Assembly: GCF_001746365.1 (NCBI RefSeq)
Contig: NZ_MJAJ01000039.1
Coordinates: forward strand, 19,494 to 83,493
Reading direction: 5' to 3'
DNA: 64,000 bases
DNA from: Streptomyces sp. LUP30
GTDB taxonomy: Bacteria > Actinomycetota > Actinomycetes > Streptomycetales > Streptomycetaceae
Positions within the stretch are counted from its first letter, which is position 1. Each line of letters begins with the position of its first letter. Below are positions 1 through 9,600 of the stretch, one piece after another. The position numbers and the translations under genes are program-made. The notes under the pieces were generated by a model. The model was not told the DNA's origin, ran no database searches, and was given only the letters and a program-made list of their open reading frames with translations.

Positions 1-973
1 GGCCCCCCAACTCCGTGTCCTGCTTGGCGAAGTAGCCGAAGATGGTGCTGAAGGGGGGCTCGTCCCACAGGGACTGCTCGACCGCCTCCGCCACCGTCAT
101 CTGGCCACCGTTGAGCCGGGCGAGGAAGCGCGGGTCGGTGAGGACCATGCGCAGCGCGTTGGAGAGCAGGTTGACGGTGGCCTCGTACGCGGCGAAGAGC
201 ACCAGGCGCAGATGTTCCCTGACCTCGTCGTCGGTGAGTCCCGCCGGGTGGGTGACGAGGTGGCTGGTGAAGTCCTCCTCGGGCTTGGCGCGGCGGCGGG
301 CGGTGAGCCGGGCGAGGGCCCCGACGACGTACTCATGGCTGGAGACGGCGGTCTCGCTGCCCTTGAGGGCGTCGCGGGCGGCGTGCACCATCTTGTCGTT
401 GTACTCGTCGGGCATGCCGAGGACGTGGCACATCACGGCCATCGGGAGGTGCTCGGCGAAGTCGCCGACGAGGTCGGCCCGGCCCTGCTCGCAGAAGCGG
501 TTGACCAGGCGCTGACTTGAGCGGTTGATGTAGCGGCGCACACTGCGGTCGTCGATGGTCGCCATGGCCGCCGTGACCGCGCCCCGCAGCCGCTTGTGCT
601 CGTCGCCCTCGGCGTGGGCGCAGATGGGCTGCCAGGCGATGTGCGGCATCAGCGGGTGGTCGGGCCGGACCCTGCCCTGCAGCAGCTGCGACCAGATGCG
701 GCTGTCCTTCGTGAACTGCGAGGGCGTGCGCACCATGCGCAGGTTCTCGGCGTGTCCGAGGACCATCCACATCGGCAGGTCGTCGTGGAGCAGGACCGGC
801 GCCACGGGGCCGTGTTCCTCGCGCAGCCGCTCGTACAGTTCGTTCAGGTCCTCCGCGCCGGGGCCGTACAGGCGGGCCAGTCCGCCGGGGCCCCGCACGT
901 GCGCGGGGCAGCCGGGCGGCGGGTCCAGGGCGAGGTCGCGCGGGCCGGTCGGGGTGGGGTGTTCGGGAGTCAC
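1..973 (-). CDS. cvnE: Cytochrome P450 of a conservon (CvnE/RarE type), 3' end outside window
   Basis: Reading the minus strand from a GTG at 973 gives an open frame of 324 codons that runs off the window, so the heme-binding Cys loop is not visible. GGAG lies 8 bases before the GTG. The frame has typical P450 landmarks: an N-terminal Pro/Gly-rich segment, a C-helix-like stretch around WQPICAHAEGDEHKRLRG (about residues 118-135), and an I-helix VLFAAYEATVNLLSNAL at about 270-286. Aligned to P450cam (GGLDTVVN), the acid is Glu and the usual oxygen-activating Thr is Ala, with a Thr one residue later. It is the last gene of a five-gene conservon, 76 bases after the GTPase gene. Family membership is firm; substrate is unknown. 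Confidence 0.88.
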   Translation of the reverse strand, partial: MTPEHPTPTGPRDLALDPPPGCPAHVRGPGGLARLYGPGAEDLNELYERLREEHGPVAPVLLHDDLPMWMVLGHAENLRMVRTPSQFTKDSRIWSQLLQGRVRPDHPLMPHIAWQPICAHAEGDEHKRLRGAVTAAMATIDDRSVRRYINRSSQRLVNRFCEQGRADLVGDFAEHLPMAVMCHVLGMPDEYNDKMVHAARDALKGSETAVSSHEYVVGALARLTARRRAKPEEDFTSHLVTHPAGLTDDEVREHLRLVLFAAYEATVNLLSNALRMVLTDPRFLARLNGGQMTVAEAVEQSLWDEPPFSTIFGYFAKQDTELGG

Positions 974-1049
974 AGGGGGTCGCTCCGCAACTGTGCTGAA
1001 TCCGGCGTCGTGCCGGATCCGGTGTCGGTGGATGGTGGTGCCGTGCGGG

Positions 1050-1670
1050 TCAGGTGAGGCTGCGGCTCAGAGCCAGGGAGTGCAGGAACCGCATGAGGGT
1101 CATCAGGACGTCCCGGCTGGAGGCGCGACGGCGGACGTCGCACTCCACGATCGGGATCTCGGGCGGCAGGTCGAGCGCGGCCCGCAGGTCATCGAGGGGG
1201 TAACGGGGTCCGTCGGGGAAGGTGTTGACGGCGACGACGAACGGCACGCCGCCCTCCTCCAGCCGGCCCATCACCTCGAAGCTGACCTCGATGCGGCGGG
1301 TGTCGACCAGGACGACCGCGCCGAGCGCGCCCTCGAACAGCCCGTTCCACAGGAACCAGAAGCGTTCCTGGCCGGGCGTCCCGAAGAGGTAGAGGACGAC
1401 CTGCTCGGTGATGCGGATACGGCCGAAGTCCATGGCCACGGTGGTGGCGGTCTTGGTCTCGGAGCCGTAGTTGTCGTCGACCCCGATACCCGCCTGGGTC
1501 ATGGTCTCCTCGGTGGTCAGCGGCCTGATCTCGCTGACGGAGCCGACCATGGTGGTCTTGCCGACGCCGAAGCCGCCCACGATGACGATCTTCGCCGCGG
1601 CCGTGGTGGTGTGCGGCAGATGGTCCTCGGCCCGTGGGCCGGGGATCGTGTCAGAGCCGTTGAAGTCCAT
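1050..1670 (-). CDS. cvnD: Conservon small GTP-binding protein (CvnD/RarD type)
   Basis: A 206-residue cytosolic GTPase. Visible motifs are the P-loop GGFGVGKTT (about 32-40), a switch-like Thr-rich stretch, DFGRI, and the G3-like LFGTPGQERF (about 94-103). VNTFPDG takes the place of NKxD, so nucleotide specificity by the G4 motif is non-classical, as usual in this MglA/Ras-like bacterial group. Its start lies 20 bases inside the end of the DUF742 gene, so the two are translationally coupled. In known conservons this protein binds the sensor-kinase-like subunit in a membrane-associated complex resembling a G-protein switch. Start ATG at 1670 is the only good choice. Confidence 0.93.
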   Translation of the reverse strand: MDFNGSDTIPGPRAEDHLPHTTTAAAKIVIVGGFGVGKTTMVGSVSEIRPLTTEETMTQAGIGVDDNYGSETKTATTVAMDFGRIRITEQVVLYLFGTPGQERFWFLWNGLFEGALGAVVLVDTRRIEVSFEVMGRLEEGGVPFVVAVNTFPDGPRYPLDDLRAALDLPPEIPIVECDVRRRASSRDVLMTLMRFLHSLALSRSLT

Positions 1671-2091
1671 GCATCACCGCTTCGAGAAGGGAACGGTCGG
1701 GGAGCTGCTGCCGGACGATGGGGGCCCGCGCCTGGACGAGCTCGGCCGCCAGCATCTCGGTGAGCAGCACCGTCACCACGCTGAACGGCAGGCGCAGATA
1801 GGCCGAGATCTCGGCCACGGACAGCGGGGCGGCGCACATCCGCAGCACCGCCGTCTGTTCCGGGGTCGCCGACGAGGGTGCCTCGGCACGCGCCACGATC
1901 AGCGTGACGAGGTCGACGGGCGCGCGTTCGCCGTCCGCGCCCGTGATGATGTACAGCCGCTCAGGGTTCTTGCCCTCCCCCTCGTTCCCGTCCTGGCCGT
2001 CCGCCGGGGAGGGTGCGGACGGCGGGACCGGTGGGGGCGGCGGGGACGGCTGGGGCAGAGGTTGTCGCCGACGGCGTTGCGGAGGGGTCAT
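1651..2091 (-). CDS. cvnC: Conservon DUF742 protein (CvnC/RarC type)
   Basis: A 146-residue protein with a Pro/Arg-rich N-terminus (about 1-35) followed by a DUF742 domain. ERLYIITGADGERAPVDLVT opens the domain, and the C-terminal half (LSVAEISAYLRLPFSVVTVL) looks like a winged helix with a recognition-helix pattern. It is the third member of the conservon and overlaps roadblock by ATGA at 2088-2091 and the GTPase start by 20 bases, implying one polycistronic message. Direct DNA binding is an inference from fold only; in studied conservons the protein sits in the complex with the kinase-like and roadblock partners. Confidence 0.92.
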   Translation of the reverse strand: MTPPQRRRRQPLPQPSPPPPPVPPSAPSPADGQDGNEGEGKNPERLYIITGADGERAPVDLVTLIVARAEAPSSATPEQTAVLRMCAAPLSVAEISAYLRLPFSVVTVLLTEMLAAELVQARAPIVRQQLPDRSLLEAVMHGLQRL

Positions 2092-2495
2092 ACGCTCTGC
2101 CCGTTGCGGCGGGGCGGGCTGGTCAGATGGGCGCCGATACGGACCACGAGGTCGCGCATCATGCCGCTCATCCGGCCGGCCTCGCAGCGCACGTCGGCGA
2201 GGACGGCGAGGTAGGCGTTGGCGCCGGCGGACATCATGTAGAAGTAGGCGCCGCTCAGGTCGATGACGACCATGTCCATCTCGCCGCTGCTGGAGTGGAT
2301 CTCCTGGCCCACGGCGGCGGCCAGGCTCTGCAGGCCGGCGCAGGCCGCGGCGACGCGGTCGGCGGCGTCGGGGTCGCCGGCGTAGCGGGCGATGCGCAGT
2401 CCGTCGGCCGAGAGCACGACGATCATCTCGATGCCGGGAACCCCGTCATAGAGCTCCTTGAGCAGCCAGTCGAAGTTTTGGCGCTGCTGGATCAC
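2088..2495 (-). CDS. cvnB: Conservon roadblock/LC7 protein (CvnB/RarB type)
   Basis: A 135-residue roadblock/LC7 domain protein. The pattern GVPGIEMIVVLSADGLRIA, followed by alternating strands and a long helix, is characteristic of MglB-like proteins that act as partners or activators of small GTPases. It starts inside the stop region of the kinase-like gene (ATGA at 2492-2495) and ends in ATGA with DUF742. The genomic pairing with the GTPase at 1050-1670 supports a role as its regulator, by analogy with MglB/MglA. No membrane segment is seen. Confidence 0.93.
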   Translation of the reverse strand: MIQQRQNFDWLLKELYDGVPGIEMIVVLSADGLRIARYAGDPDAADRVAAACAGLQSLAAAVGQEIHSSSGEMDMVVIDLSGAYFYMMSAGANAYLAVLADVRCEAGRMSGMMRDLVVRIGAHLTSPPRRNGQSV

Positions 2496-4117
2496 GTGAG
2501 GTCCCCTTCATCGTCGGCCTCGGTCTCGGCCTTGTCCTCGAGCAGGTGCAGGTAGGCGGTGGGATTGCGGGTGAAGTCGGTGGGGTGCGCTCCCGGCGGG
2601 GCCGCCTTCACCAGGCCCTCCCAGAAGGCCTCGAACGCCAGGCCGGGCTCGCGCCGCTTCTCCTCGGGCTGCGGCTCGGGCTCGGGCCGCGCGAACGGGT
2701 CGGGCTTGCCCTCGCGTGCGGCGTCCTGTGCGGCGTACGCCTCCCGGTAGCGCTGGGCGATGGAGACGGTGGTCTTGCTGCGGCGTTGCGGCAGGCCCTG
2801 CTCGGTCCACTCGGTGACCTCGGGCACCTCGTCGTCGGTCAGGGAGACTCCGGCGGGGATGCGGGCGTTGGTGGGACGGCGCTTCTTCGGCGGCCGCTTG
2901 GGGCCCTCGCCGATCTGACTCAGGTCGATCTGCGGCACGGCGGTGGCGCCGATGCCGTGCGCGAAGCCGGGGGCGGGATCGGAGGTCTGCATCTCGCTCG
3001 GCACGATGAGGACGGCCCGGACGCCCCCGTATGCCGAGGTGCGCAGGGAGACCTGCAGGTTGAACGAGGTGCACAGACGGCCGACGACCGCGAGGCCCAG
3101 GCGCGGGGTGCCGCCGACGTCCTGGATGTCGACGCCCGCCTTGGCCTGCTCCAGCATGCGTTCGGCCTTGGCGCGGGCCTCTTCGCTGAGGCTGACGCCG
3201 GCGTCCTCGATCTCGATGGCGATGCCGGTCTGCACCTCGACGGCGTTGACGTGCACCTTGCTCTGCGGAGGCGAGTAGCGGGTGGCGTTGTCGAGGAGTT
3301 CGGCGAGCGCGTGGATGAGCGGCTCGACGGAGAGCCCGCCGATGTTGACCTTGGCGATGGAGTCCAGCTGGATGCGCCGGTACTCCAGGATCCGGGACAT
3401 GGCGCCGCGCAGCACGCTGTACAGCGGGACAGGCTGCGGCCAGTTGCGGCTGGGGCGGCCGCCGCCGAGCACACCGATGGAGTCGGCGAGGCGGCCGATC
3501 AGCGCGGTGCCGTGGTCGATGCGCAGCAGGTCGTCGAAGACCTCGGGGTTGCGTCCGTGGTCCTCCTCCATCTCCCGCAGTTCCGCCGCCTGTTGGTGGA
3601 CGATGGCCTGCATGCGGCGGGCGATGCTGACGAAGGAACGCTGGGCCGAGTCGCGCAGGGACTCCTCGTGGTCGACGATGTCGAGGATCGTGCGGACCAC
3701 GGCGCGCTGCGCGTCGTCGAGTGCGCGGAAGGCGGGGTCGCTCTGGCTGAGGTCGCGCATCACCTCTCTGGGGGAATTTCCGGCCCGCAGCCAGGCCACG
3801 GCGCTGGGCACGTGCTCCTCGGCGAGGCGGCGGTTCTCCTCCGCGTGATCGGCGACGCGCCGTTCCAGGTGGGCGACGCGCCGGTCGGTCTCCGCGCGCA
3901 GTTCCCGCAGTCGCCGGCCACGGCGGACCGACTCGGCTCCCACCGCGATCACCAGGAGGGTCGCGACGGCTCCGCAGACGCCGACGGCGAGCCGGGCCGG
4001 CGTCGCCACCAGGGCGACGGCGGCTCCGGTCGCCGCGGCCATCAGTATCGCCGGCAGCAACAGCACGCGCGCGTAGGGAAGTTCTCGGCGACCGGGTGGG
4101 GACTGAACACTCACCAT
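2492..4117 (-). CDS. cvnA: Conservon sensor histidine kinase-like protein (CvnA/RarA type)
   Basis: A 541-residue membrane protein. Two hydrophobic segments lie at about 16-38 and 43-65, followed by a coiled linker rich in Arg/Glu, a dimerisation helix with HEESLRDSAQRSF (about 150-165), and a HATPase fold: ALAELLDNATRYSPP (N box), IEIEDAGVSL (G1) and LGLAVVGRL. The C-terminal 150 residues are charged and disordered. It heads the conservon; ATG 4117 follows AGAGGG. The family is an atypical orthodox-kinase relative thought to control the downstream GTPase rather than a response regulator, and no response regulator gene is adjacent. Confidence 0.92.
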   Translation of the reverse strand: MVSVQSPPGRRELPYARVLLLPAILMAAATGAAVALVATPARLAVGVCGAVATLLVIAVGAESVRRGRRLRELRAETDRRVAHLERRVADHAEENRRLAEEHVPSAVAWLRAGNSPREVMRDLSQSDPAFRALDDAQRAVVRTILDIVDHEESLRDSAQRSFVSIARRMQAIVHQQAAELREMEEDHGRNPEVFDDLLRIDHGTALIGRLADSIGVLGGGRPSRNWPQPVPLYSVLRGAMSRILEYRRIQLDSIAKVNIGGLSVEPLIHALAELLDNATRYSPPQSKVHVNAVEVQTGIAIEIEDAGVSLSEEARAKAERMLEQAKAGVDIQDVGGTPRLGLAVVGRLCTSFNLQVSLRTSAYGGVRAVLIVPSEMQTSDPAPGFAHGIGATAVPQIDLSQIGEGPKRPPKKRRPTNARIPAGVSLTDDEVPEVTEWTEQGLPQRRSKTTVSIAQRYREAYAAQDAAREGKPDPFARPEPEPQPEEKRREPGLAFEAFWEGLVKAAPPGAHPTDFTRNPTAYLHLLEDKAETEADDEGDLT

Positions 4118-4367
4118 GTGGGCACCCTCTGTAGGGATCTGTCGGCATCTTCGGGATATTGGGGAACAAGCGCACGAATACGCCTCAACTCGGTGCGCCG
4201 CGGGCGAGCTTAGTCCGACAGGATCATCGCCGTGTCATATTCGGCGACCGCCTGAAACCGTTCCCGTACGTGGAGTAACCTCGGCCTATTTACACGCTCT
4301 GCGATCTTTCGCACACAAGGAGTGACGGCGCACGGGCGTGCGAATCAATTCACCGGGACGGATGAGG

Positions 4368-4400
4368 CGACCGCGAACCGGCGATCACACACCGCGGTCG
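4368..4400 (-). terminator. Possible terminator after the TetR gene
   Basis: Inverted repeat CGACCGCG (4368-4375) and CGCGGTCG (4393-4400) with a 17-base loop, located 7 bases beyond the TetR stop. The loop is long and there is no T-run, so the call is tentative. The rest of the 289-base interval to cvnA holds no recognisable gene. Confidence 0.4.
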
Positions 4401-4406
4401 GGCCGC

Positions 4407-5033
4407 TCAGGCGCCGACGATGCGCAGGGCCGCGTCGGCGGTGGCGCCCGCGAACTCCGCGACGGAGCGGTCCGGATCGGAGCGGTGCACGAGGATGACG
4501 CCCTCGATGAGCCCGAAGACCAGATCGGTGCGCAGATCCAGCTCGCTCTTGGCCAGCGCACCGCCCGCGGCGGTCGCGGCGATCAACTGCCGGTAGGCGT
4601 CCTTGAGTTCGGCGCGCACGGCGTGGAACCCGGCGAACCGCTCGGTGCGCACCTCGGGCAGCAGGTAGAGGCCGCCGAGATCGTGGGGGCCGCCGCACAG
4701 CAGCTCCACGTCGGCGCGGCACAGCTCCCGGAGCCGGTCCGCGGCGGGCCGCGCGTCGTCGGCGAGCAGTTCACGCGCGTAGGCGAGCGAGGGCGTGACC
4801 GTCGACTCCAGCAGTGCGGCGAGCAGTTCCTCCTTGCCCGACACATAGTGGTACATGGAGGCCTGGCGCATGCCCGCACGCTCGGCGACGGCCCGGGTGG
4901 TGGTGGCGGCGTACCCGCGGGTGGTGAACAACTCCGCGGCGGCCACGAGAAGTTCCGCGCGTGGCGCGAGCCCGCTGTCCGGGCGCTGCGCGGCGCGCGG
5001 CCGGCCCACTCGACGTCCGCTGCCCGACTCCAT
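4407..5033 (-). CDS. TetR-family regulator of the guanidine/urea carboxylase operon
   Basis: A 208-residue TetR-family repressor. The N-terminal helix-turn-helix is visible at about 20-66 (AELLVAAAELFTTRGY, TTTRAVAERAGM, ASMYHYVSGKEELL). The remaining helices form the ligand/dimer domain. ATG 5033 was chosen over the longer open frame because the HTH then starts at the usual distance and AGGA lies before it. It is divergent from the DUF1989 gene, and a 22-base perfect palindrome lies in the shared promoter region, so repression of the downstream operon is the natural inference. The ligand is unknown; guanidine, urea or a related compound would fit. Confidence 0.88.
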   Translation of the reverse strand: MESGSGRRVGRPRAAQRPDSGLAPRAELLVAAAELFTTRGYAATTTRAVAERAGMRQASMYHYVSGKEELLAALLESTVTPSLAYARELLADDARPAADRLRELCRADVELLCGGPHDLGGLYLLPEVRTERFAGFHAVRAELKDAYRQLIAATAAGGALAKSELDLRTDLVFGLIEGVILVHRSDPDRSVAEFAGATADAALRIVGA

Positions 5034-5144
5034 GCGTTCGATCCTCGCACACGGCGGCCCGCGACGATCTTCGGGCGGAGCCGGTGAGGACTCGGTAACC
5101 GCCCCGCAACCCGAGGGCAACGGCGGCGACCCGACGCGGCCCTA

Positions 5145-5166
5145 ATTTCTGTCGCGCGACAGAAAT
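5145..5166. promoter_or_regulatory. 22-bp perfect palindrome, probable TetR operator
   Basis: The core TTTCTGTCGCGCGACAGAAA with one more matched A/T pair outside gives 22 bases of perfect dyad symmetry. It lies 38 bases before the DUF1989 start and 111 bases before the divergent tetR start, the expected place for an operator overlapping a core promoter. It is AT-richer at its ends than the surrounding DNA. Binding is inferred from position and symmetry. Confidence 0.7.
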
Positions 5167-5204
5167 ACCGCGACAGCGACGGAACCGAGCTGCGGAGGTC
5201 CGCA

Positions 5205-6032
5205 ATGGCGGCGACAGCGACCACGTACGGAGCACGCGCCCACGCCCGGGCGCAGGAGGGCGCCCGGGCCGAGGCGATGCCGGTCGTCCCGGCCCGGGAC
5301 TGGCCGAACCCGCCCTGCGAGGCCGGTCATCTGGTGTGGGCCGAGACGGTCGCGGGCGGCAACTACACCCACCGGGTCCTCGCCCGGGGCACCGAGCTGC
5401 GGCTGACCGACCCGCACGGCGACGCCTGCGCCCATCTGCTCCTCCACGTGGACGGCCGCCCCTGGGAGCGGCTGAACGTGGCCGACACCGTCAAGGTCCA
5501 GTGGAACGCCTACCTCGGCGAGGGCGTGCTGCTCCTGTCCGACCAGGGCCGCGTCCTCGCCTCGGTCGTCACCGACACCGCCGGCCGGCACGACGCCCTG
5601 TGCGGCACCTCCACCCTCGTCCGCAACACCGAGCGCTACGGCGACGGCGCCCCCCAGGGCCCCTCCCCCGCCGGCCGTGAGCTGTTCAAGCTGGCCGCCG
5701 CCAAGAACGGCCTGGAGCCCCGCGACCTGCCGCCCTCGCTCTCCTTCTTCCAGGGCGTGCGGATCCGTGACGACGGCTCCCTCGACTTCACCGGCTCGGC
5801 CGGCCCCGGCGGCAGCGTCACCCTGCGCACCGAGCAGGACGTCACGGTCCTGATCGCCAACGTGCCGCATCCGGCCGACCCCCGCCCCGAGTACGTCAGC
5901 ACCCCGCTGGAGGTGCTCGCCTGGCGGGCCGAGCCGACCCGGCCGGGCGACCCGCTGTGGGAGGCGACCCCGGAGGGCCGCCGCGCCTTCCTCAACACCG
6001 CCGAATTCCTCGCCGCCAGGGGGCTCGCATGA
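5205..6032 (+). CDS. DUF1989 protein, carboxyguanidine deiminase subunit (urea carboxylase-associated protein type)
   Basis: A 275-residue DUF1989 protein, formerly called urea carboxylase-associated protein 2. ATG 5205 follows GGAGG. The conserved core (GGNYTHRVLARGTELRLTDP, then DACAHLLLHVDGRPWERLN) and the metal/thiol-like motif RHDALCGTSTLVRN (about 128-141) match the family. DUF1989 pairs next to a carboxylase and allophanate hydrolase were shown in other bacteria to form a two-subunit carboxyguanidine deiminase (CgdA/CgdB) that removes NH3 from carboxyguanidine to give allophanate. It is the first gene of an operon and overlaps the next by ATGA. Which of CgdA or CgdB it is was not decided. 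Confidence 0.85.
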   Translation: MAATATTYGARAHARAQEGARAEAMPVVPARDWPNPPCEAGHLVWAETVAGGNYTHRVLARGTELRLTDPHGDACAHLLLHVDGRPWERLNVADTVKVQWNAYLGEGVLLLSDQGRVLASVVTDTAGRHDALCGTSTLVRNTERYGDGAPQGPSPAGRELFKLAAAKNGLEPRDLPPSLSFFQGVRIRDDGSLDFTGSAGPGGSVTLRTEQDVTVLIANVPHPADPRPEYVSTPLEVLAWRAEPTRPGDPLWEATPEGRRAFLNTAEFLAARGLA

Positions 6033-6661
6033 GCACGAAGACCGTCCTGCGGACCGTCGTCCCGGCGCGGGCGGCCTGGTCCTGCACCGTCCTCGCCGGC
6101 CACACCCTCACCATCACCGACCTGCACGGCAACCAGGCCGTCGACTTCCTGGTGTACGACGCCCACGACACGTCCGTGCGCTACAGCGCGCCCGACACGA
6201 TCCACGCGCAGGGCGGAGTCTTCCTCACCACGGGCAGCGTGCTGATGTCCAACGAGCACACCCCGCTGATGACGGTGACCGCCGACGCCGTCGGCCGCCA
6301 CGACACCGTCGGCGGCGCCTGCTCCAAGGAGTCCAACACCCTGCGCTACGGCCACCACACCTTCGCGCAGCACGCGTGCGTCGACAACTTCCTGGCCGAG
6401 GGCGCGCGGCACGGCCTCGGCAAGCGCGACCTCGTCTCCAACATCAACTGGTACATGAACGTGCCCGTCGAGAAGGACGGCGCCCTCGGCATCGTCGACG
6501 GCCTCTCCGCCCCCGGCCTCTCGCTCACCCTGCGCGCCGAACGGGACGTCCTCGTCCTGGTGTCCAACTGCCCGCAGATCAACAACCCCTGCAACGGCTT
6601 CGAGCCGACCGCGGTGGAGATGACGATCAGCGCCCCCGACGGCGACGAGGACCCGACATGA
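6029..6661 (+). CDS. DUF1989 protein, second carboxyguanidine deiminase subunit
   Basis: A 210-residue DUF1989 protein, formerly urea carboxylase-associated protein 1. ATG 6029 overlaps the previous stop (ATGA), and its own stop overlaps the carboxylase start (ATGA at 6658). The conserved segments GNQAVDFLVYDAHDTSVRYS (about 31-50), GRHDTVGGACSKESN (about 90-104) and VPVEKDGALG are present; the Cys and His residues in the second are the likely metal or catalytic site. It shares the fold of its upstream neighbour and probably forms the heteromeric deiminase with it. The tight coupling of both to the carboxylase supports one pathway. Confidence 0.87.
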   Translation: MSTKTVLRTVVPARAAWSCTVLAGHTLTITDLHGNQAVDFLVYDAHDTSVRYSAPDTIHAQGGVFLTTGSVLMSNEHTPLMTVTADAVGRHDTVGGACSKESNTLRYGHHTFAQHACVDNFLAEGARHGLGKRDLVSNINWYMNVPVEKDGALGIVDGLSAPGLSLTLRAERDVLVLVSNCPQINNPCNGFEPTAVEMTISAPDGDEDPT

Positions 6662-9600
6662 CCTTCGACAAGCTGCTCGTCGCCAACCGCGGTGAGATAG
6701 CCGTCCGCATCATCCGCACCGCCCGCGAACTGGGCCTGCGCACCGTCGCCGTGTACTCCGACCCCGACCGGTCGGCGCCCCACGTCCGGCTCGCCGACGA
6801 GGCGGTGCGGCTGGGACCGGCCCCCGCCAAGGAGTCCTACCTCGACGCCGGCCTCGTGCTGAAGGCGGCCCAGGAGACCGGCGCGGGCGCGATCCACCCG
6901 GGCTACGGGTTCCTCTCGGAGGACGCGGCCTTCGCCCGCCGCTGCGCCGACGCCGGCATCGTGTTCGTCGGCCCCACACCGGACCAGCTGGAGCTGTTCG
7001 GCGCCAAGCACACGGCCCGTGCCGCGGCACGGGCCGCCGGGGTGCCGCTGGCGCCGGGCACCGGACTGCTGGATTCGCTGACCGCTGCGGAGAAGGAAGC
7101 CGGGGCCATCGGCTATCCCGTCATGCTCAAGGCGACCGGCGGAGGCGGCGGGATCGGCATGTCGGCCTGCCGCTCACCCGGCGAACTCGCCGACGCCTGG
7201 GAACGCGTCCAGCGCGTCGCGGCCGCCTCCTTCTCCTCGGCCGGCGTCTTCCTGGAACGGCTCGTCGAGGACGCACGCCACGTCGAGGTCCAGGTCTTCG
7301 GCGACGGCGAGGGGAAGGTCGTCACCTTCGGCGACCGCGACTGCTCGCTGCAGCGCCGCAACCAGAAGGTCGTGGAGGAGGCCCCCGCGCCCGGACTGCC
7401 CGACCACGTACGGGCGGAACTCGCCTCTTCCGCACGCGAGTTGTGCGCCTCGGTCGGCTACCGCTCCGCGGGCACCGTCGAGTTCGTCTACGACGCGGCC
7501 CGTGAGGAGGCCTACTTCCTGGAGGTCAACACCCGCCTGCAGGTGGAGCATCCGGTCACCGAGGAGATCTACGGCGTCGACCTCGTCGCCTGGATGCTGC
7601 GTCTGGCGCGCGGCGAACGGGACGTCGTCCGCGAGCCGGGTCCGCCGCGCGGCCACGCCGTCGAGGCCCGCCTGTACGCCGAGGACCCCAGCCGCGGGCA
7701 CCGGCCCAGCGCGGGCCTGCTGACCCGGGTCGAGTTCCCGGGCGGCGTGCGCGTCGACGGCTGGGTGGAGACGGGCTGCGAGGTGACGACGTCCTACGAC
7801 CCCATGCTCGCCAAGGTGATCGCCTACGGAGCGGATCGCGCCCTCGCGCTGCGACGGCTCGACGAGGCGCTGGCCCGCACCCGCGTCGACGGCATCGAGA
7901 CGAACCTCGGCCTGGTGCGCGCGGCGCTCGCGGACCCCCGCTTCGTGACGGCGTCCCACTCGACGGCCACCCTCGCCGAGGTGCACGACCCGACCCCGCG
8001 CATCGAGGTGACGGCCGGCGGCACCCTCACCACCGTGCAGGACTGGCCCGGCCGCACCGGTCACTGGCAGGTCGGCGTCCCGCCGTCCGGCCCGATGGAC
8101 GACCGCTCGTTCCGGCTCGGCAACCGGGCGCTCGGCAACCCCGAGGGCGCGCCGGGCCTGGAGTGCACCCTCCAAGGGCCGTCCCTGCGGTTCACGCACG
8201 CCACGACGGTGTGCGTGACGGGCGCGCCGGCCACGGTCACCGTGGACGGCGCCGCGGCCGCGCAGTGGGAACCGGTGACGGTCCCCGCGGGATCCCTGCT
8301 GGAGATCGGCGCGCCCGTCGAGCACGGCCTGCGCACCTACGTCCTGTTCGCGGGCGGCCTCGACGTCCCCGCCTTCCTGGGCAGCGCGAGCACCTTCACA
8401 CTGGGCCGGTTCGGCGGACACGGCGGCCGCGCGCTGCGCACGGGGGACGTCCTGCACGGCGGGACCGTCACCGAGGGCGCTCCGGCGACGGACCGACCCT
8501 CCTTCGGTCCCGTCTGGCACATCGGCGCCGTCGAAGGCCCGCACGCGGCACCGGAGTTCTTCACCGAGGACGACATCCGCGACTTCTACGCCGCCGACTG
8601 GAAGGTCCACTTCAACTCCGCCCGCACCGGGGTGCGCCTGGTCGGCCCCAAGCCGCGGTGGGCGCGCACCGACGGCGGTGAGGCGGGCCTGCACCCCTCC
8701 AACATCCACGACACCCCGTACTCGGTCGGCGCCGTCGACTACACGGGCGACATGCCGGTGCTGCTCGGCCCGGACGGACCCTCGCTCGGCGGCTTCGTGT
8801 GCCCGGCCACGGTGCTCACCTCCGAACGCTGGAAGCTCGGCCAGCTGCGCCCCGGCGACACCGTCCGCTTCCGGCCGGTCGACGTGGACGGCGGGCCGCG
8901 CCCGGCGATCGTCGACGGCGGGATCCTCGCGACGGACGGCGACGTCGTCTTCCGCCGCAGCGGCGACGACAACCTCCTGGTCGAGTTCGGGCCGCCGCAG
9001 CTGGACCTCGCCCTGCGGATGCGCGTCCACGCCCTGATGGAGGCGGTGGCCGCGGCTGACCTGACGGGCGTCACCGACCTCACCCCGGGCATCCGCTCCC
9101 TGCAGATCCGGACGGACCCGGGCCGGCTGCCCCAGCGTGAACTCCTCGCGATCGTCCGCGAGACCGTGGCGGCGCTGCCCCCCACGGACGAGCTGGTCGT
9201 CCCCTCCCGTACCGTGCACCTGCCGCTGTCCTGGGACGACCCGGCCACCCGCGAGGCGATCGCCCGCTACATGGCGGGCGTCCGCGACGACGCCCCCTGG
9301 TGCCCCTGGAACATCGAGTTCATCCGCCGGGTCAACGGCCTGGAGTCGACGGCGGACGTCTACGACACCGTGTTCGCCGCGGAGTACCTGGTCCTGGGCC
9401 TCGGCGACGTCTACCTCGGCGCCCCGGTCGCCACCCCCCTCGACCCCCGCCACCGGCTGGTGACCACGAAGTACAACCCGGCGCGCACCTGGACGGCCGA
9501 GAACTCGGTCGGCATCGGCGGGGCGTACCTGTGCGTCTACGGCATGGAGGGCCCCGGCGGCTACCAGTTCGTCGGACGGACGACCCAGGTGTGGTCCCCG

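Noticed and set aside
555..1763. Long plus-strand frames over the P450 and GTPase genes
   Set aside because: Antisense shadows of high-GC coding sequence; the minus-strand genes have clear domain motifs.
4116..4325. 69-codon plus-strand frame before cvnA
   Set aside because: Lies in the cvnA promoter region, no ribosome site, no resemblance to known proteins.
5034..5204. Guanidine riboswitch before the carboxylase operon
   Set aside because: No ykkC or tandem ACGR-loop hairpins seen; a covariance search would be needed to be certain.
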